A DNA stretch of 38,227 nucleotides from Dehalococcoidia bacterium. Its GTDB lineage: Bacteria > Chloroflexota > Dehalococcoidia > GIF9 > AB-539-J10. Under the pieces are notes generated by a model. The model ran no database searches, was not told the origin of the DNA, and worked only from the letters and a program-made list of their open reading frames with translations. The DNA lies in contig JAUWHW010000011.1 in the NCBI GenBank assembly GCA_030605665.1, positions 1 to 38,227 of the forward strand, in the 5' to 3' direction. Below are positions 24,986-32,181 of this stretch, piece after piece. The position numbers and the translations under genes were made by a program. The first letter of the stretch is position 1, and every line of letters begins with the position of its first letter.

Positions 24986-25527
24986 TTCTTTTTCTCCTTT
25001 CCTGTTACTCGCTTCATTATCAATGGAAGCTCTTCGGCTTTTGCCATAATTTTATCTATGGTGACTTCCCTAGATAAGTCTGTAGCGTTAACTGAGGATA
25101 TATTGAATTTCATCTTCTCGTATTTTAGGGCTTCCCAACTCTCGCTGGGTATAGTTATTTTGCTTGTTCCTGTCCCTCCCACAGCAAACAAAGGTAGCCC
25201 GGTGAGGCCCAAAACCAGCCCCTCTACATCGTGTCCTGAAGTGTCGATACGCTCTCCCATAACGGGATATAAGTAACTATGATAATGGTTTCCCTTGAAT
25301 ATCAGTGAACCCTCGCAACCAGTAATACGAGAACCTTCGTTTTTCACAATAGCGAAGTATTCTATTCCATTTACACTTATTTGCCTGCCTAGGCTGGCAG
25401 GCTGCTTTCCATATGCCACCAACTTAAGTCTCGGTCTTTTTCTATAGTCGTACACTGCAATCCCAGCAAAAATGCCGGTAAATATTGCTGTGCAAACTGC
25501 TGCGATTTGAGTCACGTCACTTGGCAT
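24982..25527 (-). CDS. Unknown membrane-anchored protein cotranscribed with recombinase
   Basis: No family is recognised. After a short N-terminus (MPSDVTQ) one hydrophobic segment (about residues 8-24, IAAVCTAIFTGIFAGIAV) should anchor the protein. A basic YRKRPRLKL stretch follows, suggesting N-out/C-in or a cytosolic body of ~150 residues that looks beta-rich. AAGGAG lies ~6 nt before the ATG at 25527; the frame continues upstream to 25569 but lacks such a site. It begins inside the end of the RHH gene and ends overlapping the recombinase start by 4 bp, so all three are one operon. A link to transfer or integration control is only inference. Confidence 0.75.
   Translation of the reverse strand: MPSDVTQIAAVCTAIFTGIFAGIAVYDYRKRPRLKLVAYGKQPASLGRQISVNGIEYFAIVKNEGSRITGCEGSLIFKGNHYHSYLYPVMGERIDTSGHDVEGLVLGLTGLPLFAVGGTGTSKITIPSESWEALKYEKMKFNISSVNATDLSREVTIDKIMAKAEELPLIMKRVTGKEKKK
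25383..25402. repeat. 7-bp-stem palindrome inside the membrane-protein gene
   Basis: GCCTGCC (25383-25389) and GGCAGGC (25396-25402) flank a 6-base loop inside a coding frame. GC-rich CCTGCC/GGCAGG hairpins occur as dispersed elements in many bacteria. Confidence 0.4.
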
Positions 25528-25678
25528 TGCCCTTCTCCTTTTCAATTTTTTCTGCGATAGCCTCTTCAAGCCACTGGCCTAAAGTCTTTCGTTGAGTTAG
25601 GGCAGCAATGTGGGCTTGGTGAAGAATCTCTCTCTGGATCCTTATCCCAGCAAATTGCCTCTTGTTTTTCCGTTCCAT
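25517..25678 (-). CDS. Small ribbon-helix-helix-like regulator (53 aa)
   Basis: The 53-residue protein (MERKNKRQFAGIRIQREILHQ at its start, GQWLEEAIAEKIEKEK at its end) fits the short strand-helix-helix pattern of Arc/CopG-type DNA-binding proteins: FAGIRIQRE as the strand, HQAHIAALTQ as helix 1 and TLGQWLEEAIAEKIEK as helix 2. Its stop overlaps the next gene's start by 11 bp. It has no Shine-Dalgarno sequence, but a near-consensus promoter places the transcript start at or next to the ATG, so the mRNA may be leaderless. It is the first gene of the regulator-membrane protein-recombinase operon and probably represses it by binding the phased repeats upstream. Confidence 0.7.
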   Translation of the reverse strand: MERKNKRQFAGIRIQREILHQAHIAALTQRKTLGQWLEEAIAEKIEKEKGNAK

Positions 25679-25684
25679 GGCTCT

Positions 25685-25713
25685 AGTATAAAACTTGTTA
25701 AACGAAATGTCAA
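25685..25713 (-). promoter_or_regulatory. Near-consensus promoter of the RHH-recombinase operon
   Basis: On the - strand TTGACA (25708-25713), exactly 17 bp, TATACT (25685-25690). The expected start point falls at about 25678, the A of the RHH ATG. Confidence 0.75.
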
Positions 25714-25743
25714 GGGTGCTGAGAAGTTTGTTAGCAAAATGTC
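25694..25743. repeat. Two direct repeats, 33 bp apart, over the recombinase-operon promoter
   Basis: TTGTTAAACGAAATGTC (25695-25711) and TTGTTAGCAAAATGTC (25728-25743) are alike over ~16 bases and are spaced about three helical turns. The first covers the spacer and -35. Candidate operators for the RHH protein. Confidence 0.5.
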
Positions 25744-25997
25744 GGCAAAGAGCGCCCTACCTAGACGAAGGGTTTCGATTAGCCTGTAAGACTACAGAGT
25801 TTCAGGCACCTAACGAGGATGCTCAAGGGAATTGGTGGCAAAAGTTGGCTAAATAACCATAATTAAGCCATATATCAATAGAATACGATGTTAAAAGATG
25901 TGTACCATTAACAAAGACCTATTGACATCAAGACCATAAACGAAGTACAGTTTTCATAAGCCAGTTTTTATGATGGGCCCTTGGGTTTTAAAGAAAA
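25744..25997. other. Non-coding stretch between divergent recombinase and Panacea operons
   Basis: About 254 bp with no supported gene. It holds the promoter candidate and inverted repeat described for the Panacea gene near its right end; nothing else is recognised. Confidence 0.5.
25922..25973 (+). promoter_or_regulatory. Promoter and inverted repeat upstream of the Panacea gene
   Basis: TTGACA (25922-25927), 18-bp spacer, TACAGT (25946-25951). Just downstream TCATAA (25954-25959) and TTATGA (25968-25973) form a 6-bp inverted repeat in the 5' leader, a possible autoregulatory site. Confidence 0.45.
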
Positions 25998-26663
25998 GTG
26001 GAATTACCCTTCGATACGATTGATCACTTAATAACCTACCTGGTAGCTAAGCTAGCGCCCAGAGTAAGTGGGAAGGGCGTCCTTACTATTTCACTGGCTA
26101 AGCTACTATTTTTAGCAGATTATGAATATTTTAAAGCTATAGGCAGGCAGGCTACTAACCTAAGGTATATCTGGTACAAGTATGGGCCTTATCCTCTTAC
26201 TGACTTTGAGCCTCGGCTGGCAAAATTAGAGGACTATGAAATCATAAAAGCCCCTATGACGCGGGTTATTGACGAACGCCCCTACAACTTATTTTATCAA
26301 GGGCCTCATCCACGATTCACACCTTTTTTAGACCCACAGCTCAAACAAATTGTTGATAGGTTAATAGAGATATTCGCGGATGCACCTTGGGAGGCTTTGT
26401 TGCAATATGTGTATAGCCTTGAAATAGTTAAAGGGCTACAGTCCGGGGAAACCATAGAGTTCGGTCGCATAGCAGTAAAAACTGAGGACGAAACTTTTCT
26501 AGATACTGTTGCTGATGCCTTTAGGGAAGAGCTAGTAAAGCCACTGAGTCAAGAACACTATAGAGTTATCCAAAAGGCACTGAAGGACCCCACCAATGAG
26601 AATATAGAAAATGCTAAGCGGATGCTACCTCTTCAGAGAAGGGCATCGCGGGTCTCTGGGTAG
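25998..26663 (+). CDS. Panacea-domain (DUF4065/SocA-like) antitoxin
   Basis: Panacea proteins act as antitoxins paired with many unrelated toxins. The 221-residue protein contains the domain signature: LTISLAKLLFLADYEYFKA (about 29-47), LRYIWYKYGPYPLTDFEPRL (59-78), and LEDYEII. The C-terminal ~80 residues are helical and likely hold toxin-specific contacts. The start is GTG with only a weak purine stretch upstream. It is followed 26 bp later by a PemK/MazF-like toxin gene in the same direction, which sets the pair as a toxin-antitoxin module stabilising the element. Confidence 0.82.
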   Translation: MELPFDTIDHLITYLVAKLAPRVSGKGVLTISLAKLLFLADYEYFKAIGRQATNLRYIWYKYGPYPLTDFEPRLAKLEDYEIIKAPMTRVIDERPYNLFYQGPHPRFTPFLDPQLKQIVDRLIEIFADAPWEALLQYVYSLEIVKGLQSGETIEFGRIAVKTEDETFLDTVADAFREELVKPLSQEHYRVIQKALKDPTNENIENAKRMLPLQRRASRVSG

Positions 26664-26689
26664 TAGCTTGCAAAGGGAGTGCTACATTT

Positions 26690-27106
26690 ATGCCTTTTGC
26701 CCGAATTCGACGATCTGAATTTACTTTTCGAACAAAAAAGCAATGGGGGCAGGTATATTGGTTTGACTTTGGTGAACCCGTCTCTGGGCAACGAACTTTT
26801 GCTGAGCCACACCCTGCATTGATCATCAGCGATCCTACTGTGACATTGCCAGGAACAGTACTAATCATCCCTATTACAGGGGCTGAGCATAAACTGCAAG
26901 GTTATGAATTTCATGTTGATGTTTCCAAGGATGATTGCTATCCTGAGCTAGACAAAGCTTCTGTTGCCAAAGTTGATCAAATCTATTGCGTTGAGGAACG
27001 TCTTTTGCCGGATCAATACTCCATTGGCACGCTCAATCGCGGGGCAATGAAGAGAATTTATAGCAAGATTCTTAAAGTCCTGAATTTTAAGGAAGTTTTA
27101 GGGTAG
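26690..27106 (+). CDS. PemK/MazF-like toxin
   Basis: A 138-residue protein of the PemK/MazF fold, whose members cleave mRNA. The family pattern is visible in WGQVYWFDFGEPVSGQ followed by HPALIISDPTV (the GDIxxVDLxxxxGxEqxgxRPaLVvs region) and GTVLIIPITGAEHK. The segment SVAKVDQIYCVEERLL matches the VDQIRTVDKxRL region near the C-terminus. The N-terminus is extended by ~18 residues compared with MazF, and no Arg precedes PAL (HPAL instead of RPAL), so catalytic activity is uncertain. Partner of the upstream Panacea antitoxin. Confidence 0.8.
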   Translation: MPFARIRRSEFTFRTKKQWGQVYWFDFGEPVSGQRTFAEPHPALIISDPTVTLPGTVLIIPITGAEHKLQGYEFHVDVSKDDCYPELDKASVAKVDQIYCVEERLLPDQYSIGTLNRGAMKRIYSKILKVLNFKEVLG

Positions 27107-27462
27107 GATATATGCGGTGTCGCAAACAAACGAGCTAATTATGTATATAGCTACTCATTATAGAATTGTTAGCGGCTAGAGTTTTTGAAGCGATAGAGAA
27201 GATCCAGCAAAGAGCAAAGGAGCAGGGCCTCCCATCACCTCCACCAGCTTTAGCTGTGGGATATTAGCGTTTCTAGCGGGGCTTGCGCTTGGATGGGGCA
27301 AAGGGAAATGAAGTTAAAAACCTCTTAAATAAGATATTAAGTGGTAAAAAAGGAACTTTTGAGAAGGAATTTGGCTATTGTGCTAATTTGGCCTGTTTGC
27401 CTTCGTCTTCAAATTCGCAGTTAGGATATTTTACCTTCATAGCTTACTCCCCATGTCTGTAA
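27107..27462. other. Gene-poor stretch, with a possible decayed small membrane protein
   Basis: About 356 bp without an intact gene. On + strand near 27165-27310 one frame gives ARVFEAIEKIQQRAKEQGLP and stops; a neighbouring frame continues LAFLAGLALGWGKGK and stops. These could be two halves of a frameshifted small membrane protein. The evidence is weak. Confidence 0.3.
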
Positions 27463-28896
27463 TTATCCACATCCATTATTCTGTCGGTTAGTAGACGCAT
27501 CATGACTGAGCATATGACGCTCGAACTGCAGTGTACTCAAATCAACATCCATGAAATAACCCTTATAACCAAGTAGTTTGAGAAACACCTGGTCAATGAG
27601 ACGAATTAGCCGGAAGTACTCGCGTTGTTTGCCTTTGGAATCATCCGATTTGAATTTAGCGCTATGAACAAGAGCATTGCGAGTGCTCTTTACTTCTGAT
27701 AGTTCATCTTCTGATATGTCCAGCTTTAAGTCATGCGCCCAAAGTTTCAGTATGTTCAAATAGGATCTTCGATTTAGTTCAGATGTCTTTTCCAGCATCT
27801 CATTAAGATCCTCATCTTTGATATCTGGAAATAGCGACATTATAAGCTTCTTAAGGTAGTCACGGAATTCCCCCTTTTTCTTACTGAAGCCACTCACAAT
27901 TTTGTTTAGGCCATGCCGGGAGGCATATTTCCCCTGAAGAAAGTCAAGGAGCACCACGGCTGCTAGTGCCCTTGTTTGAAGATACGCCGTTTCACGCTTG
28001 GCATCCAAATACAATTCAATAGCGATATCAAGGTTGTAGCTGTCACGAAGTTTAAGATAGGTGGGGTAAACCTTTCCGATGAAAAGGGGTGTATCCTGAG
28101 GGTTCCGCGGATCTATCAAAGCAAGGGGTGAAAATGGCCAAGTGACAGAGTTTTTGAGGATGATTCTATGGGCTTTTCCATCTTCCATACATTCCTCAGC
28201 ATTGATCCAAGTTATTTTAGTGCCTCGAGCTAGTGACAAAAGGCGGCACAATTCATCTAATTTCGAAGTAACCTCTCGTAGTTCCATATCCACTGATGGT
28301 TTTGCAACAACTTTGCATGTGACTGAAATGCCTTTTTGCGCTTTCGTCCTCTTAATAAGATCATCATAATCAGGCACAGGGTCTACTGCGGCTATGCCCC
28401 ATGGGGTCTTCAGTTCAAGATTTCTGTAGAAATGCTCAACCTGTTTGGGGCCATCTTGAATAATCCTCTTTACTGGGTGATTTCCTGTAAACTCGAAATT
28501 GACCACGCTGAATCTGTAACACCCTGTATGACATTGCTTTTCCTTCCAAAGATCTACTTCCTGAGCTAGTAGTGTCGTTATGGCTGGCCTATTTGGAGAT
28601 GCAAACACGGCAACCTCTGAATGTGCAATGAAAAGCTCTCCGCGGCTCTCAAAGTCCATCCCGTCCCTTATCTTGCCGTAGATAAGCTCTACATCTTGAC
28701 GCGGAGAATCCATGATGAATTGGATGGTAGCGGCAGCTTGCGCCACCTTTGGTGCGAACTTACAGGTGATATAAATTAACCCTGTTTCTACTTGCTGAAT
28801 AGTTATGTGGCAAGGAAACTCATCACCATTCGTGCGCCTGAGCTTTCCCTTACCACGATATGTTCGTATAACCTTGCCATATTCTTTACTAGCCAA
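27463..28896 (-). CDS. Unknown protein with C-terminal HEPN-like RNase motif
   Basis: No named family is recognised over the N-terminal ~300 residues, which look beta-rich and contain a KCxxCY-like QCHTGCYRF. The C-terminal third is helical and holds VKSTRNALVHSAKF with R406 and H411, the Rx4H motif of HEPN ribonucleases, preceded by a FRDYLKKLIMSLFPDIKDED helix region; this layout resembles defence HEPN proteins with a large sensor-like N-terminus. The TTG start is supported by GAGGA ~7 nt upstream, a site that overlaps the stop of the methyltransferase gene, with 9 bp between genes. It should thus be cotranslated with the restriction-modification-like enzyme and may be its abortive-infection effector (inference). 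Confidence 0.7.
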   Translation of the reverse strand: MASKEYGKVIRTYRGKGKLRRTNGDEFPCHITIQQVETGLIYITCKFAPKVAQAAATIQFIMDSPRQDVELIYGKIRDGMDFESRGELFIAHSEVAVFASPNRPAITTLLAQEVDLWKEKQCHTGCYRFSVVNFEFTGNHPVKRIIQDGPKQVEHFYRNLELKTPWGIAAVDPVPDYDDLIKRTKAQKGISVTCKVVAKPSVDMELREVTSKLDELCRLLSLARGTKITWINAEECMEDGKAHRIILKNSVTWPFSPLALIDPRNPQDTPLFIGKVYPTYLKLRDSYNLDIAIELYLDAKRETAYLQTRALAAVVLLDFLQGKYASRHGLNKIVSGFSKKKGEFRDYLKKLIMSLFPDIKDEDLNEMLEKTSELNRRSYLNILKLWAHDLKLDISEDELSEVKSTRNALVHSAKFKSDDSKGKQREYFRLIRLIDQVFLKLLGYKGYFMDVDLSTLQFERHMLSHDASTNRQNNGCG

Positions 28897-28905
28897 ATTT
28901 GTTCC

Positions 28906-31900
28906 TCACTCAATTGGCCAGGTGGGAATCAGGACGTCTATCTCTGCCATCAGGCGAATGGTCTCTTTGAGAGCTATCACGATTTTCTGGTAGTGAAGCA
29001 GGTCGTCGAAGGTCAATGTCCTGCCCTTTCTGTCCTTGAGCCATTTGTGGCAAACCTGGTAACCACCGATATGGAAATCCCAGATTTCACGGGAGACACC
29101 TTCGAAATACTGGCTTTTGTTGATATAGACTCGCTGGTTAGCTTCGCCATATCTAACTGTCTCTACCTGATTTGGGCCTACAACGGGATACTTTGTGATA
29201 AGGTTATTGAGCTTGTGGGATTCCATAAGGTGAAGAGACACGAGGTCTGCTCCCTTAGCTACCAGTGCCTGGAAAAGTTCCTTATTCGAGGTGAGCGGCA
29301 ATGTGGGGAAATCTATCTTCAAGAACTCAGCATAGCGGCTGCGGTAGGTAGGGGAATGAAAAACAGCATAGGCATAGTTGAAGATATCCTCAGGCCCGAA
29401 GGTTTCTTCAAGGGCTCCCTTGCGATCACTTATAAGTTTCAACCCCAATTTCTCTGAGAAAGCTTTAATAAAATCTGGATTCAGATTTGGGCGCCGCTCC
29501 TCTGGCTGATAGAGGCCACTGGTAATCTCCTGATCAGTGGGATAGAGATAGAGGGGGCCAATGTAGGAGATACCAGCGCCCGCCGATTTATTTCCAATTG
29601 CACATTGGTCGACAGGAAGACAGGCTAGCGATACAGAAAACTGATAGTTAGGGCTCATCGGCCGTGTCCACAGCAATCCAATATTCTTCCTTGCCAGCAT
29701 ATGGCGATGAATCTGATAGACAGGGCGCTCAAGCATCAACCTCGAATAGTAAATATTCCTGATATCAAATGGACGATACAGGCACTTTGCAAATGATGTT
29801 TCCCAATTTGCTTCTGCTTGTAGAGCCTTCCTTGCTTCTTGTAAATTCCAACTAGAGGTATCTTTTAGTCCGTAACACACTGTGAGCTCTTGATTAGATA
29901 CCTTCTTTGACCTAAATTTCTGTATACGTGCAATCAGCGCACTCTTGTCAAAATCAATGACGAATTTATCCCTTGCCGTAACAAATCCAACATTGTATTC
30001 CCGCATTACATCTGTTATCTTCCACCCCTGCTCATATTCAGGCCGGAGTTCCTCGTTCCTAGGCACATAGAAATAAGAGGGACTGCTGGGCTGAAGCTCA
30101 AGCCAATCCATTGAGGCAATATCTGACTCGACAAGTGTGTAGTATTTGGTTCCTTGCTGCGGATTAGGCCAATTACCACGAAGTCCCCATAAGTCGGCAT
30201 AGTGAATAATAGCTGGGCTGGTCTTTCCCGGCTCTTTAACAAACAATCCGATAGCCACGCCCTGCCGGATGTCGAATACATTCTCGTCCTTGATGCTTTC
30301 AGGTGCTTCTTCTCCTCGCCTCGAACCGCCATGAAGATTGAGAATGTAGATATCAGTAAAGGTATTCATCAGGGACTGGCGCATGCCTCTAAAGGTGGGG
30401 TTGTCCAGGTAAGCATGATTGGTGATAAAGCCTAAGACTCCTTGCCCTGTCTTCTCAATCCGCCACTGCCCGAAGCGGATAAATTTGACATAGTCATCCT
30501 GAAGCCAGTGTTTACGCTCGCTTAACGGCTTGCCATCCACAACTTTATAATTCTCTATCAGTTTACCAATCCAGGTGAGCTCCTTTCGCTTCTTGTGTGT
30601 CTTAGAGTCGATAACCTCTCGGACACTGGCATTAGCTGATATGCCTTGATACGGTGGATTACCCAGCACCACCATTATCGGCTTGTCCTTCTTGATTTCG
30701 GCGGCAGCATTGGCTTCCTCCACGATGTATTCATTAAAGCCAGCCAGCACCTCGGGTTTCGTAAATGCCTCCTCCAAAGTATTGGTAAGATAAATTCCCA
30801 GTCGTTGTTCCTTTTCAAATTGGTAGCCTGTTTCTTTCAGAAGTAATCCCAGTTTCAAGTGAGCCATAGTATAAGGAGCCATCAATAGCTCAAAACCAAA
30901 TATGCGCGGCAAGAGCTTTTCGGCTACATAGTTATTCCAGAGGCCCATCTGTCCCTGACTCACCAAGGCATCATAGCTTTCATTTATTACCATATAGAGA
31001 AAAGTAGCAGTTCCTACAGCGGGGTCCAAGATGAGCACACTGGGGTCTGCCAATCCCTGAGGCTTATCAAAATGCGTCTTGAGTATGTGATCAATGGAAC
31101 GCACGATATAGGAAACCACTGGCTCCGGGGTGTAATAGACACCACGCATCTCCCGCAATTTAGGGTCATGGGCAGCGAGGAAAGTTTCATAGAAATGCAC
31201 CACAGGGTCTTCTTTAGCAGTGCGTTTGCCAAAATCCCTGAGGACTGCCTCCATATCAGCCTGGGCAAGTAGCTGTGCCAGGTCATCTACCAGCCAGGCA
31301 ATGCGGTCGTCCAAATCGGGTCCGGCAATATGGTTAAAGAGCTTTCTTAGAAATGGATTGGTCTTGGGCAAAAGGTAGGCAGCGTTCTGGCGAGTGAGAC
31401 CTTGTCCTGCGGGTTGATTACAACGGGCGGCAAAGAGCCCATAAGCGATAGTCTGAGCATACATATCAGCAAATTGCCTAGGGGAGAGGTCAGGTATAAG
31501 ATTATCCCCAAAAGCTACAAATTGCGTGTGGAGCGAACTACTTTCAGGCTCTTTTTCAAAAGCAGCTATTATAAGGTCACGAATCATGTGAGCCAGGCGA
31601 GCCATGCGTTGGGCTAATTCCTTTGGTGCGCCTACAGGCTCAGCCTGATGTAAGAGGAAATCATCAAGGAGCCAGGTAACGGCCTCTATTCCTGCTTTGT
31701 CACGCTTTATCTTGCCATCCTTGGTTGGTGTGCCGAGGCGAGCCATGAGGCGTCGTTCACCGCCCACATACCAGCGGAATTCCAGATAATCGGTCAGAAC
31801 GAGATTAGTAAGCGAATCTCGATAGCGCTGGAGCTGCTCAGAGCGTTCGGCCTCATCCAGGCTTTTACCCACGTCTTTAACTTCAACATAGCCGGTGGTT

Positions 31901-32100
31901 GTCGAACCTCTGGTAACGACAAAATCCGGTGCACCACACTCTATACGCCGAGGCTCGTTGGTGGCCACTATGCCATCTCCCAAAGATTCGAGCAGTGCTT
32001 TAAGTGCTGAACGATGGGTATGCTCAGTGGCGTTGCCTTGGGACAATTCATTCTCGATGGTGCGGAGGTATGTATTGAACGCTTTTAAGCTATCACTCAT
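28906..32100 (-). CDS. PD-(D/E)XK nuclease - N6-adenine methyltransferase fusion (type IIG/ISP-like)
   Basis: A single-chain restriction-modification-like enzyme of 1064 residues. The N-terminal nuclease has GAPDFVV (D59) and YVEVKDVGK (E73, K75), a PD...ExK site. The methyltransferase core has motif I LILDPAVGTATFLY (about 356-369), GVYYTPEPVV just before it, and catalytic VVLGNPPYQG (NPPY 481-484). The remaining ~550 residues include the family's target-recognition region. Type ISP enzymes such as LlaGI also carry a helicase between nuclease and methyltransferase; none is seen here. The ATG at 32100 is chosen over the 32133 codon because the protein begins cleanly at MSDSLKAF, with AGG ~7 nt upstream. 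It lies 81 bp after the GHKL gene. Confidence 0.85.
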   Translation of the reverse strand: MSDSLKAFNTYLRTIENELSQGNATEHTHRSALKALLESLGDGIVATNEPRRIECGAPDFVVTRGSTTTGYVEVKDVGKSLDEAERSEQLQRYRDSLTNLVLTDYLEFRWYVGGERRLMARLGTPTKDGKIKRDKAGIEAVTWLLDDFLLHQAEPVGAPKELAQRMARLAHMIRDLIIAAFEKEPESSSLHTQFVAFGDNLIPDLSPRQFADMYAQTIAYGLFAARCNQPAGQGLTRQNAAYLLPKTNPFLRKLFNHIAGPDLDDRIAWLVDDLAQLLAQADMEAVLRDFGKRTAKEDPVVHFYETFLAAHDPKLREMRGVYYTPEPVVSYIVRSIDHILKTHFDKPQGLADPSVLILDPAVGTATFLYMVINESYDALVSQGQMGLWNNYVAEKLLPRIFGFELLMAPYTMAHLKLGLLLKETGYQFEKEQRLGIYLTNTLEEAFTKPEVLAGFNEYIVEEANAAAEIKKDKPIMVVLGNPPYQGISANASVREVIDSKTHKKRKELTWIGKLIENYKVVDGKPLSERKHWLQDDYVKFIRFGQWRIEKTGQGVLGFITNHAYLDNPTFRGMRQSLMNTFTDIYILNLHGGSRRGEEAPESIKDENVFDIRQGVAIGLFVKEPGKTSPAIIHYADLWGLRGNWPNPQQGTKYYTLVESDIASMDWLELQPSSPSYFYVPRNEELRPEYEQGWKITDVMREYNVGFVTARDKFVIDFDKSALIARIQKFRSKKVSNQELTVCYGLKDTSSWNLQEARKALQAEANWETSFAKCLYRPFDIRNIYYSRLMLERPVYQIHRHMLARKNIGLLWTRPMSPNYQFSVSLACLPVDQCAIGNKSAGAGISYIGPLYLYPTDQEITSGLYQPEERRPNLNPDFIKAFSEKLGLKLISDRKGALEETFGPEDIFNYAYAVFHSPTYRSRYAEFLKIDFPTLPLTSNKELFQALVAKGADLVSLHLMESHKLNNLITKYPVVGPNQVETVRYGEANQRVYINKSQYFEGVSREIWDFHIGGYQVCHKWLKDRKGRTLTFDDLLHYQKIVIALKETIRLMAEIDVLIPTWPIE

Positions 32101-32181
32101 TATCAACCTACTGGAACATAATCGCCGACCCACCTTACTTGGGGTAACTCACCCTTGACCGCCTGGTAAAACTTAGCCTTT

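Noticed and set aside
28906..32100. Full type ISP restriction enzyme with helicase
   Set aside because: No helicase Walker or DEAD-type motifs are present between the nuclease and methyltransferase parts, so only a nuclease-methyltransferase fusion is called.
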